From positions 1 to 40,437 of the IMG/VR virus record IMGVR_UViG_3300028831_000280: a DNA stretch of 40,437 nt; one strand, written 5' to 3'. The notes under the pieces are model-generated. The model was not told where the DNA came from. It saw only the letters and a list, made by a program, of their open reading frames with translations, and searched no databases. Positions 1 to 7,108 of this stretch are shown here, piece by piece. Position 1 is the stretch's first letter. The number at the start of each line of letters is the position of its first letter. The DNA comes from a virus. A program made the translations under genes and the position numbers.

Positions 1-16
1 CTCGGCGCGTGGTGGC

Positions 17-1948
17 GTGTCGCTAATGACGCCACCCCGCGCCGAGGAGCTGGCTCCACTCGGTCCACAGTGGACGAACGCACTGCAGAAGGGCCACGTC
101 TCCGGGGCGTCGCGCGACACCGGTGGACACCGGGACGACCCGATCAACGTCACGGGACCGGACGGCAGCCGGGTCGACCCCGAGCGGATCTTGACCGAGG
201 AGATTCCGCCAGGTGAGCAGAACCAGGTGTTGTTCGAGTACCTGGCGTCGCTGCGGGCGCGCAACGCTCACCCGCAGGAGATGATCACCCTCGGCATGGT
301 CGCGATCCAGAACTTCGTTAACGAGGACGGTCGTGATCCCTGGGGCCCGCAGCACGTCCGCGACATGGTGGAGAACGTCTGCCGTCGCTACAGGCCGGGC
401 AGCACGTACTCGACCGCGGCTGGCGCGGGAGCCCAGGAGTTCGTCGCGCGCCTGCAGGCCGGGCAGCAGTCCGGGCAGCAGCACCAGCAACCCAGCGGTG
501 AGGCGACGTCGCAGGGAGAGGCGACACCGTCGAGCCTGCTGGTCGTCGACCGCGTCACCGCGGTAGGCACCGGACCCGACAACCCTCACCGTTCGACGGA
601 TCGCGCGAACGGCATCGAGATCGCGACCTTCCTGGATGGCCAGGCCATCTGGGTTCCCGAGGCGGGTTGGCACATCTACGACGGACGGCGGTGGGCACCC
701 GACACCGAGAAGGTGTGCACGCTGCTCGTTGGCGAGTACACCGACCGCCTGCGCCAGCGCGCGACGTCGGGAACCGTGGGCGCGCAGGAGGCCGAGGCGT
801 TGATGCAGCGCGCGACGCGCGTCGAGTCAGCCGCCGGGTACGCGGGAGCGTTGAAGTTCGCCGAGCCAATGCTCGCTAAGACGATCACGAAGCTGGACGC
901 GGACCCCTGGGTCCTCAACTGCCCGAACGGCACGCTCAACCTACGCACCGGGGAGCTGCGCAACCACGCGTCAACCGACCTGATCACTCGCGTCTGCCCG
1001 ACTCCGTTCGACCCCGAGGCGCGCGACCAGACCTGGGAGCGCGTGCTCAACGAGGCCCTGGAGGGCGACGTCGCCAAGCTGCGCGTCCTGGCGCGATTCG
1101 CGGGCTACTCGCTGACCGGCCGGACGACCGAGAAGAAGATGCTGGTGATCAGCGGCACGACCAACACAGGTAAGTCGACCGTCACCGAGCCGATCTACCG
1201 AATGCTCGGGAACATCGCCGAGGGCGGGTACGCGACCACGTGGGACGCCGACGTCGTCCAGGCGGACTCGAACGTCAACCGCAGCGAGAAGTTGAACAAG
1301 GTCCGAGGCGCCCGCATGGTGCTGGTCGGCGAGCTGTCCAAGGGAAGCCGCATGGCCGACAACTTCGTGAAGCAGTTCACCGGTGGCGACACCATGGACG
1401 CCCGCGCGCTCTACCACGACTCCTACTCGTACCGGCCGTCGGGCAAGCTGTGGATGGCCACCAACTACGTCCCGCAGTCACCGGACAAGGCGTTGCAGGA
1501 GCGTCTGCTGCTGCTGCCGTTCATGCACGAGCCGAAGCGCAAGGACCCGAAGGTCAAGGCGTACCTGGACGACGACCCGAGCGCTCATCGCGCGATCATG
1601 GCCTGGGCCGTGCGTGCCTGCGTGGCCTGGCTGAGCGAGGCAACCCTGGGCGAGACGCCGTGGCTGGCGAGCGAGAAGAAGCGGTACGCGCTGTCCAGCG
1701 ACCCGATCCTGGACTTCATGGAGACTCTCGTGCGCGTTGACGAGCACGACGACTCCAGCCCCGCGGAGGAGGTCTGGCGGTACTACTCACTGTTGTGGGC
1801 TCCCGACAACGTGCCACGTCCACTCAAGAAGCGGGCGTTCGAGGCAGCGTTGGAGGAGCACGGTCTTAAGAAGATGCGGGCGCCCGGAGGCTCGGGAGCG
1901 CGACGGTACCGGGGATTCCGAGTTCCACGGGAAGGCGAGAACGACTGA
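17..1948 (+). CDS. SF3 replicative helicase / P4-type primase-helicase
   Basis: Probable replicative DNA helicase of the D5/P4 superfamily 3 type. The C-terminal half has a Walker A motif GTTNTGKST (K386), a hydrophobic acidic stretch MVLVGELSKG fitting Walker B near residue 435, and a sensor-like segment LWMATNYVPQ near residue 477, in the order usual for phage/plasmid P4-family helicases. The first ~200 residues are low-complexity and Gln/Gly-rich, and I see no primase catalytic domain. The start is uncertain: GTG at 17 and ATG at 26 lack a clear ribosome site, and the frame is open to the window edge, so the true start may lie upstream. The stop overlaps the next gene by one base (TGATG). 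Confidence 0.85.
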   Translation: MSLMTPPRAEELAPLGPQWTNALQKGHVSGASRDTGGHRDDPINVTGPDGSRVDPERILTEEIPPGEQNQVLFEYLASLRARNAHPQEMITLGMVAIQNFVNEDGRDPWGPQHVRDMVENVCRRYRPGSTYSTAAGAGAQEFVARLQAGQQSGQQHQQPSGEATSQGEATPSSLLVVDRVTAVGTGPDNPHRSTDRANGIEIATFLDGQAIWVPEAGWHIYDGRRWAPDTEKVCTLLVGEYTDRLRQRATSGTVGAQEAEALMQRATRVESAAGYAGALKFAEPMLAKTITKLDADPWVLNCPNGTLNLRTGELRNHASTDLITRVCPTPFDPEARDQTWERVLNEALEGDVAKLRVLARFAGYSLTGRTTEKKMLVISGTTNTGKSTVTEPIYRMLGNIAEGGYATTWDADVVQADSNVNRSEKLNKVRGARMVLVGELSKGSRMADNFVKQFTGGDTMDARALYHDSYSYRPSGKLWMATNYVPQSPDKALQERLLLLPFMHEPKRKDPKVKAYLDDDPSAHRAIMAWAVRACVAWLSEATLGETPWLASEKKRYALSSDPILDFMETLVRVDEHDDSSPAEEVWRYYSLLWAPDNVPRPLKKRAFEAALEEHGLKKMRAPGGSGARRYRGFRVPREGEND

Positions 1949-2571
1949 TGGAAGCCAAGCGAACGACGTACCGAGGCATCACGTTCCGGTCGCGACTGGA
2001 GGCGCGCTGGGCGGTGGTGTTCGACTACCTGGAGATCGAGTGGCTGTACGAACCGCAGCGCTACATCATCGACATGGCGACCGGCGACGGCCTGGAGGAG
2101 CGCACGTACCTACCCGACTTCCTGCTACCCGCAACCAAGACGTGGGTTGAAGTCAAGGGTGAGATGGACCGAGTCGACTGGCGGCTGCTCGCCAACGCGA
2201 TCGACGGCTTTGGCCGGAAGTTGCCGCACGTTCACGAGAGCTACCGACGCTCAGCTGCCGGTCTGCTCATGCTTGGTGAGATCCCGAACCCGTGGCGGAC
2301 GACACCCGTCTTCCCGCTACTCCAGCACAACAAGGGTGGGTACGTCACGTGGGCAACACCCACTGACACCTGGTTGACGGCGCGTCAGCTCAACGCGACA
2401 ACGGACGACGTCAGCTTTGAGTCGCACCAGACCGAGGGCGACGCGGAGCGTGAAGACTGGATTCAGCGGGTGGCGTGGCTGTGGAAACCACGCATTGGAC
2501 TCACGGTTGAGCCGCACGCCAACGTCACGCAAGCCTACCGTCGGGCACGCTCGTACGCCGCCTGGGGCTAG
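1948..2571 (+). CDS. PD-(D/E)XK-family nuclease
   Basis: A 207-aa putative endonuclease. The N-terminal half carries a PD-(D/E)XK-like arrangement: E18 in FRSRLEARW, D57 in YLPDFLLP and E68-V-K70 in WVEVKGE, as in small phage nucleases related to TnsA-N or resolvase-like folds. The C-terminal half has no motif I recognise. Its ATG overlaps the helicase stop, so the two are probably co-translated and the nuclease likely acts in replication or recombination. The exact substrate cannot be told from the sequence. Confidence 0.7.
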   Translation: MEAKRTTYRGITFRSRLEARWAVVFDYLEIEWLYEPQRYIIDMATGDGLEERTYLPDFLLPATKTWVEVKGEMDRVDWRLLANAIDGFGRKLPHVHESYRRSAAGLLMLGEIPNPWRTTPVFPLLQHNKGGYVTWATPTDTWLTARQLNATTDDVSFESHQTEGDAEREDWIQRVAWLWKPRIGLTVEPHANVTQAYRRARSYAAWG

Positions 2572-2592
2572 CTCTGGAGGGAGTTCTCCGGA

Positions 2593-2821
2593 AAACTGGC
2601 AACATGGCCCAAACTGGCAACAAGCCCGCGGGAGTTCCCGGCGAAACTGGCAACAGGTGGTGAAACTGGCAACAAGGAATTGGACCCTGTTGCCAGTTTC
2701 GCGGTTTTGTTGCCAGTTTGGGTGTCAGTCGACAAACTCCTCTCGCGTACGGGTACGCGACGCGAGAGGAAGTTACTGGCAAGTGGCCCAAACTGGCAAC
2801 AGGCGGCCCAAACTGGCAACA
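2593..2821 (+). repeat. Iteron-like array of a 12-bp repeat (AAACTGGCAACA)
   Basis: Exact copies of AAACTGGCAACA start at 2593, 2611, 2644, 2663, 2790 and 2810. Two exact inverted copies (TGTTGCCAGTTT) lie at 2688 and 2708, and a degenerate copy at 2773. Several are preceded by GGCCC. The spacing (18, 33, 19, 25, 20 and 20 bp) does not fit a coding repeat. The array fills the gap between the nuclease stop and the TerS-like gene. It could be an origin with iterons, a packaging (pac/cos) recognition site for TerS, or an operator or partition site. The sequence does not decide among these. Confidence 0.9.
2739..2769. repeat. 9-bp inverted repeat inside the iteron array
   Basis: CCTCTCGCG (2739-2747) is perfectly complementary to CGCGAGAGG (2761-2769), with a 13-nt centre. 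It lies between the inverted and the distal direct iterons. It may be a cruciform, protein-binding site or transcript hairpin in the same control region. No T tract follows, so a simple terminator is unlikely. Confidence 0.6.
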
Positions 2822-2841
2822 GGGTCGAAAGGAGGAAGAGA

Positions 2842-3540
2842 GTGACGAGTAGTGAGGATAAGGTGCCGGGTCTGTACCTCATGCCTGACGGCAGGCCGTG
2901 GCGAGTGAGGAAGGGGAAGCGTGGCGGCACCGGACCGTTCTGCCCAGGAGAGCAGAAGGATGGCTTGCCCTGCCGTCACTACCCGGGAGAAGGAACTGTT
3001 CACTTTGGACTAGGCTACTGCCGAGGACACAGCAACCGCAAGGCTGAGGAAGTGTGGGGTAAGGCGATGGATGTCGCGCGTGAGTTGAACATCTCTCCCT
3101 GGGACGCGCTGCTGCACTCGGTCCGCGTGGCGGCCGGTCGAGCTGCCTGGGTGGACATTCAGCTGAAGGAGGCTGTGCAGCGGAACGACGGCAACTCAGC
3201 TTCTCCCGAGGTGAGGGGTTGGCTGAAGGAGTCACGCAGCGAGCGCATGATGATGGCGCGCGTCGCCAAGGCTGCACTGGACGCGGGCGTCGCCGAGCGC
3301 CTGGTGCGCAACGTGGAGCTGGAGGGAGAGATCGTCGCGGAGGTCATCGGCCGCGTGCTGGACAAGCTCCAGCTCCCGACCGAGCAGCGCGTGCTGGCGT
3401 TCGACGAGGCGCACAGGCAGCTGCTCGCGCTGGAAGCTCCCTCCGGAGGCGCGACTACGGTTGAGGGAGAGTGGAAGCCGTTCGGTGGCGACGACAGCAC
3501 AGGGTCGAGCGGGAAGGACGAGGGAGGAAGTCAGCGGTGA
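2842..3540 (+). CDS. Terminase small subunit-like protein
   Basis: A 232-aa protein. The start GTG at 2842 is chosen because GGAGG lies 7 nt upstream; the frame is open to 2680 but that part runs through the iterons. The N-terminal region is Cys/His-rich (CPG, PCRHYPGEG, GYCRGH, residues ~30-60), as in a zinc-binding element. The C-terminal helical part (ARVAKAALDAG, VAERLVRNVELEGEIVAE, EQRVLAFDEAHRQLLALE) resembles the C-terminal part of actinophage small terminases, which bind packaging-site DNA and recruit TerL. Unusually, the large subunit lies about 36 kb away at 39521. The adjacent iterons are a natural candidate binding site. A DNA-binding regulator is the alternative. Confidence 0.6.
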   Translation: MTSSEDKVPGLYLMPDGRPWRVRKGKRGGTGPFCPGEQKDGLPCRHYPGEGTVHFGLGYCRGHSNRKAEEVWGKAMDVARELNISPWDALLHSVRVAAGRAAWVDIQLKEAVQRNDGNSASPEVRGWLKESRSERMMMARVAKAALDAGVAERLVRNVELEGEIVAEVIGRVLDKLQLPTEQRVLAFDEAHRQLLALEAPSGGATTVEGEWKPFGGDDSTGSSGKDEGGSQR

Positions 3541-3623
3541 CCGAGAACGCCTTGGTCTGGGTTCTGGTCGTCGTCATCGTGGTGGGTGTCGGTGCTATCG
3601 TCTGGGGACTGTGGAACCTGTAA
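3537..3623 (+). CDS. Tiny single-span membrane protein
   Basis: A 28-aa protein with an almost entirely hydrophobic core (WVLVVVIVVGVGAIVWGLW) predicted to span the membrane once. The GTG start overlaps the upstream stop (GTGA). It is the first of a run of overlapping mini membrane genes. Function unknown. Confidence 0.55.
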   Translation: MTENALVWVLVVVIVVGVGAIVWGLWNL

Positions 3624-3625
3624 GC

Positions 3626-3880
3626 GTGTGGTGGTCGGTTGGACTCTCCGCATCGTCACTCGCGTCGACGTGGCTCATCGGAAACAAGCGGAAGAGTGGG
3701 TGGTTGCTCGGCGTCGCGCAGCAGCTGGGTTGGCTGACGTACGCACTCGTGAGTGCCCAGTGGGGATTCCTGATCTCGGTCGCGGTCTTCACCACAATGA
3801 ACGCGTGGAACTACACGAAGTGGAAGCGCGACGACGCGCGTGCCACGGTCGCGGAGCCCACGGCTACCGTTGCCTCGTGA
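3626..3880 (+). CDS. Small membrane protein, PnuC-like fragment
   Basis: An 84-aa protein with two to three hydrophobic segments (GLSASSLASTWLIGN, WLLGVAQQLGWLTYALV, GFLISVAVFTTMNAWNY). The spacing and the motif GW..G...Q..W..YA recall short phage membrane proteins related to part of the PnuC nicotinamide-riboside transporter. It is far shorter than full PnuC, so transport is not claimed. GTG 3626 is the first start after the preceding stop. Confidence 0.65.
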   Translation: MWWSVGLSASSLASTWLIGNKRKSGWLLGVAQQLGWLTYALVSAQWGFLISVAVFTTMNAWNYTKWKRDDARATVAEPTATVAS

Positions 3881-4089
3881 CCGCGAGCGACGACGTGCGG
3901 GAGTACGTGACACGTGGACGTCGCGAGGAGGCGCTGACCGCGTACGCGTGGGCGTTGACCCGCGCCACGCGACCCGACGTCCAGCCGGGTACGGAGGAGT
4001 TCCACGGCTGGGTGTGGCTAGCCGTCGACACGCACGAGCGCGCGCTGGCTCAGGAACGGGTCACGCAACGAGGAAGAGGAAAGAAGTGA
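3877..4089 (+). CDS. Hypothetical protein, 70 aa
   Basis: Unrecognised soluble protein, mixed charged and helical, ending in a basic tail (QRGRGKK). The GTG overlaps the preceding stop (GTGA) and the next gene starts inside its own stop, so it belongs to a translationally coupled string. No catalytic motif is visible. Confidence 0.6.
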   Translation: MTASDDVREYVTRGRREEALTAYAWALTRATRPDVQPGTEEFHGWVWLAVDTHERALAQERVTQRGRGKK

Positions 4090-4163
4090 GAGTTGTCGCC
4101 ATCTTTGTGGCGCTGTGCCTGCTGTTCATGGGATTCATGTACGCGACGGGAGCGGTGAAGTGA
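4086..4163 (+). CDS. Tiny single-span membrane protein
   Basis: A 25-aa peptide with a membrane span (VVAIFVALCLLFMGFMY). The GTG start overlaps the upstream TGA and the next GTG overlaps its stop. Function unknown. The coupled arrangement supports real translation. Confidence 0.5.
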   Translation: MRVVAIFVALCLLFMGFMYATGAVK

Positions 4164-4255
4164 AGTTCTGGCTCGTGGTCCTGGCCGTCGCAGCCGCGCT
4201 CGCCGTCCTGTTCATCTGGGGAGCGCTGGTGCAGCTCGAGACCGGAGGCCGGTGA
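4160..4255 (+). CDS. Tiny single-span membrane protein
   Basis: A 31-aa protein with one hydrophobic segment (FWLVVLAVAAALAVLFIW) followed by a short polar tail. GTGA overlap upstream, TGATG overlap downstream. Function unknown. Confidence 0.5.
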   Translation: MKFWLVVLAVAAALAVLFIWGALVQLETGGR

Positions 4256-4335
4256 TGCGGTGGCAGACCTTCCTGGTGCTGCTGGCCGTCGGCTTCCTCT
4301 TCGGGGCCGTGTACGCCTGGGTGTTGAGGTGGTGA
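4255..4335 (+). CDS. Tiny single-span membrane protein
   Basis: A 26-aa protein consisting mostly of one membrane segment (FLVLLAVGFLFGAVYAWV). The ATG overlaps the upstream stop. Function unknown. Confidence 0.5.
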   Translation: MRWQTFLVLLAVGFLFGAVYAWVLRW

Positions 4336-4336
4336 G

Positions 4337-4435
4337 GTGAGGAAGCTGTGGCTCGTCGTCGCGGTGCTGGGTGTCATGGCGCTGACGTACGTCGTGGTCG
4401 TCGCCCTGGACGCGTGGTTGACACTCGCACCGTAA
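4337..4435 (+). CDS. Tiny single-span membrane protein
   Basis: A 32-aa protein with one long hydrophobic stretch (LWLVVAVLGVMALTYVVVV) and a basic N terminus, suggesting N-in orientation. It ends just before the first promoter of the early-type set and is the last of the mini membrane cluster. Confidence 0.5.
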   Translation: MRKLWLVVAVLGVMALTYVVVVALDAWLTLAP

Positions 4436-4482
4436 AGATCTTTGAAGTTGGCGTTGACACGGCGTCGGTTATGGGGTAAAGT
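4436..4482 (+). promoter_or_regulatory. Promoter, repeated phage class
   Basis: TTGACA (4454-4459), a 17-nt spacer and TAAAGT (4477-4482), preceded by the palindromic AAAGATCTTT at 4436. It is followed by the CGGAACGAACG leader and a ribosome site before the gene at 4523. It is the best -35 match of the repeated class also seen near 4749, 5172, 6256, 7061, 7732, 10480 and 25055. Confidence 0.85.
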
Positions 4483-4522
4483 TATCATCACAACGGAACG
4501 AACGACAGCGAGGAGCACGACG

Positions 4523-4726
4523 ATGATCTACATGGTGAAGGCGAACGAGACGGTCGAGATCGCGGAGTTCCCCGGCGTCAAGATCACGAACACCGGCACC
4601 TCGACCGACAGCTTCACGGTGAAGGACAACGTCATCGAGGCGGGCCTCGAGATCTTCTCCTCCTGGAACGTCGCCGCCGAGAACGGCAACGTCCTCATCG
4701 ACCTCCCCACCGTCAAGTACGCCTAG
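4523..4726 (+). CDS. Hypothetical protein, 67 aa
   Basis: A small acidic, probably beta-rich protein (MIYMVKANETVEIAEF...). ATG 4523 has AGGAG 7 nt upstream and the repeated leader. It is the first gene behind a strong promoter, so it is probably abundant. I do not recognise the family. Confidence 0.75.
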   Translation: MIYMVKANETVEIAEFPGVKITNTGTSTDSFTVKDNVIEAGLEIFSSWNVAAENGNVLIDLPTVKYA

Positions 4727-4736
4727 CAAGATCTCA

Positions 4737-4777
4737 CCACACGAGTGGTTGACAGCCCGCCACTCGTGTGGTAAAGT
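4737..4777 (+). promoter_or_regulatory. Promoter with a perfect 12-bp operator-like inverted repeat
   Basis: TTGACA (4749-4754) and TAAAGT (4772-4777) with a 17-nt spacer. The -35 and spacer sit between the arms of a perfect inverted repeat: CCACACGAGTGG (4737-4748) and CCACTCGTGTGG (4760-4771). The symmetry suggests a dimeric regulator site covering the promoter. Confidence 0.85.
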
Positions 4778-4825
4778 TAGTCAAGTAGGGAACGACAACG
4801 GAACGCACGGAACCTAGGAGAGATC

Positions 4826-5098
4826 ATGACCGCCACCGTCAAGCCCAACCTGGACCTCCTGCTCCTCAAGGTCGAGCGCGCGGTGCTCGCCCGCCAGCGC
4901 TACGTGCTGCTGACGCCCAAGACGGTGTTCGACGTCGCGGTGGACAACCAGCTCGCTAACTTCGTGATCCTCCTCGAGGACATGGCGGTGGAGGCCGGTG
5001 CCACGCGGGCGCAGCTGGACGCGATCGAGACGGGCGCCGACGACGCGATCCGCGAGATCCGCCGGGAGAAGATCGCAGCCGGTACGATCCAGCTCTGA
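4826..5098 (+). CDS. Hypothetical protein, 90 aa
   Basis: A predominantly helical small protein (MTATVKPNLDLLLLKVERAV...). ATG 4826 has AGGAGA 7 nt upstream and the CGGAACGCACGGAAC leader. A single-gene unit between its own promoter and the terminator at 5108. Function unknown. Confidence 0.75.
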   Translation: MTATVKPNLDLLLLKVERAVLARQRYVLLTPKTVFDVAVDNQLANFVILLEDMAVEAGATRAQLDAIETGADDAIREIRREKIAAGTIQL

Positions 5099-5107
5099 CG
5101 ACGTCAA

Positions 5108-5138
5108 GCCCCACTCCCACACCTGGGGGTGGGGCTTT
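5108..5138 (+). terminator. Rho-independent terminator
   Basis: An 11-bp GC-rich stem (5108-5118 with 5125-5135, one G-U), a 6-nt loop and TTT. It ends the 4826 unit directly before the next promoter. Confidence 0.85.
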
Positions 5139-5151
5139 CCGCTGCCCGCGA

Positions 5152-5200
5152 AAAGATCTTGGGAGACGTGGTTGCACGTCCCGCGGTTGTGTGATAAAGT
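5152..5200 (+). promoter_or_regulatory. Promoter, repeated phage class
   Basis: AAAAGATCTTG box, TTGCAC (5172-5177), 17-nt spacer, TAAAGT (5195-5200). GACGTG and CACGTC form a short inverted repeat across the -35 region. The CGGAACGAACG leader follows. Confidence 0.8.
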
Positions 5201-5242
5201 AATCCTTACACGGAACGAACGACAGAACGCAGGGAGCGCGAC

Positions 5243-5554
5243 ATGTGGGAGCCCACCGGCAAGAAGGCCACCGACCGGACGACCGGTGCCAAGCTGATCG
5301 AGCAGCAGCAGCCCGGCAAGCACTCCTACAGCAAGCGGTGGGAGGTCAGCCTGGACGACGTCGTGCTGGGCTACGTGGACTCCTACGAGGGCCACAAGGA
5401 CACCAAGGCGCCGGGTTCCCGCATCGTGACGCGTCGCGTCATCAAGACCATGTGGTCCTGCGTGAAGATCCGCAAGGAGGGCATGCCGTACCAGCGCACG
5501 TGGTACGGTCACGCCACCCGGGCGCGCGCCGTCTTCTGCCTGGTGAACTACTGA
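5243..5554 (+). CDS. Hypothetical protein, 103 aa
   Basis: A basic, Lys/Arg- and Tyr-rich small protein (MWEPTGKKATDRT...) with a GGGAG ribosome site. First gene of a unit containing two membrane peptides. It may bind nucleic acid by charge, but no motif is recognisable. Confidence 0.7.
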   Translation: MWEPTGKKATDRTTGAKLIEQQQPGKHSYSKRWEVSLDDVVLGYVDSYEGHKDTKAPGSRIVTRRVIKTMWSCVKIRKEGMPYQRTWYGHATRARAVFCLVNY

Positions 5555-5682
5555 TGCGCACGCTGATCGTCGCCCTCATGATCTGGGCGTACGCCGTCTC
5601 CCACACGACGTTCGAGCCCACGCTGTGGCTCTGGTGGCTGGACGTCGAGGTCGTGCAGGGCACGCCCGTGCCCGCACGCTGA
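5554..5682 (+). CDS. Small membrane-associated peptide, 42 aa
   Basis: Begins in a TGATG overlap with the upstream gene. An N-terminal hydrophobic segment (TLIVALMIWAYAV) is followed by a Trp-rich stretch (LWLWWLDVEVV). Possibly a signal-anchor peptide. Function unknown. Confidence 0.5.
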   Translation: MRTLIVALMIWAYAVSHTTFEPTLWLWWLDVEVVQGTPVPAR

Positions 5683-5697
5683 CAACTAGGAGGAAAC

Positions 5698-5814
5698 ATG
5701 GGTAAGGCTTTCGCTTGGTTCATCGGCCTGGCGCTGCTCGCGCTGGTCCTGTACGCCCTGTTCTCGGGGCTCCCGCACGACGTCCAGAACCCCTGGCCCG
5801 CCCCGCGCCCGTAG
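5698..5814 (+). CDS. Tiny membrane protein, 38 aa
   Basis: ATG 5698 has TAGGAGG 5 nt upstream, which makes this short gene credible. One span (FIGLALLALVLYALFSG) and a proline-rich tail. Function unknown. Confidence 0.6.
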   Translation: MGKAFAWFIGLALLALVLYALFSGLPHDVQNPWPAPRP

Positions 5815-5832
5815 CTCGCGCGACGACGCGAC

Positions 5833-5861
5833 GCCCCGTCTCAGGAGAACTGAGGCGGGGC
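5833..5861 (+). terminator. Terminator-like stem-loop
   Basis: A 12-bp stem (5833-5844 with 5850-5861, one G-U) and GAGAA loop. No T run follows, so termination is less certain than at 5108. Confidence 0.6.
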
Positions 5862-5903
5862 CTCACCCCCCACCCAACGGAACGCACGGAACAAGGAGTC
5901 ATC

Positions 5904-6167
5904 GTGAAGAACACGCAGACCCACCGCCACGCCACCCTCTACCCGCTGGCCAAGGCCACCCAGGCCGACGCGTTCGCGCGCCGCCTGACGTCGCTGCGCC
6001 GCGCCGCGGCGAAGACGCTCGACGCCGGCGAGTACGTCGCCCTGCACCGCAAGGCGCAGCAGGTGGCGGGCCGCCTCCTGATGCTGCTGGACTCGCTCAC
6101 CGACGCCGAGATGCTGGCGTGGGGTGCGGACGTCACCCGGCAGAACTTCGGCGGCCCGGTGCTCTGA
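5904..6167 (+). CDS. Hypothetical protein, 87 aa
   Basis: A helical basic protein (VKNTQTHRHATLYPLAKATQ...). GTG 5904 follows AAGGAG and the CGGAACGCACGGAAC leader. No promoter box lies immediately upstream, so it probably depends on the 5172 promoter reading through 5833-5861. Function unknown. Confidence 0.7.
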   Translation: MKNTQTHRHATLYPLAKATQADAFARRLTSLRRAAAKTLDAGEYVALHRKAQQVAGRLLMLLDSLTDAEMLAWGADVTRQNFGGPVL

Positions 6168-6181
6168 CGTCGCGCGACGAC

Positions 6182-6208
6182 GGCCCCTGCCCACGGGTGG
6201 GGGCCTTC
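6182..6208 (+). terminator. Terminator-like stem-loop
   Basis: GGCCCC (6182-6187) pairs with GGGGCC (6200-6205), with an inner CCC/GGG, and TTCCT follows. It separates the 5904 gene from the next promoter. Confidence 0.7.
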
Positions 6209-6214
6209 CTCGTA

Positions 6215-6261
6215 AGAATCTTGAAAGTCGTGGGTCAAACTCGTCATTGATGTGGTAAAGT
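6215..6261 (+). promoter_or_regulatory. Promoter, repeated phage class
   Basis: AAGAATCTTGAAAG box, CGTGGGTCAAAC in the -35 region and GTGTGG-like spacer end with TAAAGT (6256-6261). The -35 is GGTCAA rather than TTGACA, a variant also seen at 7018 and, as GGTTCA, at 7690 and 10439. This suggests an activator or alternative sigma contact. Confidence 0.75.
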
Positions 6262-6306
6262 TAGTCTCACAGGAACGAACGCGAAACGGAACGAAGGAGC
6301 GGGACG

Positions 6307-6684
6307 ATGGCGAAGCGGACGAAGAAGGTCAAGGCCAGCTGGACCGCCCTGTACCCCCACACCCCGGAGAACCCGACCGACTTCTTCCACGTCGTCGACC
6401 GCAACGCGGTGGCCGCGGGCGCGCCGTTCTCCTACGAGTCCTGGGCGACGTTGGACCAGGTCAAGACGCGCATCCGTTCCCTCAGCGGTGAGGGGCGCAG
6501 CGACGTCGCGGCGGACGTCGCGCCCGAGTACAAGTTGACCTGGGTCGACGCCGAGACGTCGCTGGCCGCCGAGCTGGCGCAGCACGCGGCGCGCGACGCG
6601 GCGAAGGCCGCCCGCGACGCGCAGCCCACGCTGCGCTGGAACGTCCAGGGTGACGCCGTCGCGATGTGGTTCGAGAGCAAGTAA
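6307..6684 (+). CDS. Hypothetical protein, 125 aa
   Basis: Unrecognised protein with a lysine-rich start (MAKRTKKVKASW) and an Ala-rich helical C-terminal half (ELAQHAARDAAKAARDA). ATG 6307 is preceded by GGAGC and the repeated leader. First gene of its unit. Confidence 0.75.
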   Translation: MAKRTKKVKASWTALYPHTPENPTDFFHVVDRNAVAAGAPFSYESWATLDQVKTRIRSLSGEGRSDVAADVAPEYKLTWVDAETSLAAELAQHAARDAAKAARDAQPTLRWNVQGDAVAMWFESK

Positions 6685-6716
6685 CACCTCACGGAACGAA
6701 GAGAGCGGAGACGATC

Positions 6717-7019
6717 ATGTGGGAACGGACAGGTTTCACGGTGGAGACGGCCTACCCGCGAGTCACCCTGCACGGGGTCACCAGCGACTCGGGCGAGGGT
6801 GACGCGCTGGACGTCGAGCTGGGCGGACGCGTGATCGCGCGGGTTCAGGAGTACAGCGCGACGATTGAGCTGGGCAAGGGCTTGACGCATCACGGTAGCA
6901 CCTGGGCCGCGACCCCGCTGGACAGCTCGTCGTTCCGCTGGGCAAAGACGCGACGCCAGACGGTGTTCGGTCTGCGCACGCGCGACGACGCGGTGAGCTA
7001 CAGCGTGAGGAACTTCTAA
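6717..7019 (+). CDS. Hypothetical protein, 100 aa
   Basis: A probably beta-rich protein (MWERTGFTVETAYPRVTL...). ATG 6717 is chosen for its GCGGAG site and leader (CGGAACGAAGAG) just upstream. The N-terminal MWERTG resembles MWEPTG of the gene at 5243. Function unknown. Confidence 0.7.
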   Translation: MWERTGFTVETAYPRVTLHGVTSDSGEGDALDVELGGRVIARVQEYSATIELGKGLTHHGSTWAATPLDSSSFRWAKTRRQTVFGLRTRDDAVSYSVRNF

Positions 7020-7066
7020 AGAATCTTGGGAGTTGTGGGTCAAAGTCGCGGTTTGTGTGGTAAAGT
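7018..7066 (+). promoter_or_regulatory. Promoter, repeated phage class
   Basis: AAAGAATCTTGGGAG box overlapping the upstream stop, TGTGGGTCAAA in the -35 region and TGTGTGG-TAAAGT (-10 at 7061-7066), followed by the CGGAACGAGG leader. Confidence 0.8.
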
Positions 7067-7108
7067 TAACCTTACACGGAACGAGGACAGCAACAAGGAG
7101 TGATTCAG

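Noticed and set aside
2593-2821. CRISPR array
   Set aside because: Repeats are only 12 bp, occur in both orientations and have irregular spacing; no cas genes.
2680-2841. N-terminal extension of the TerS-like gene to 2680
   Set aside because: Runs through the iteron array; a good GGAGG site supports GTG 2842.
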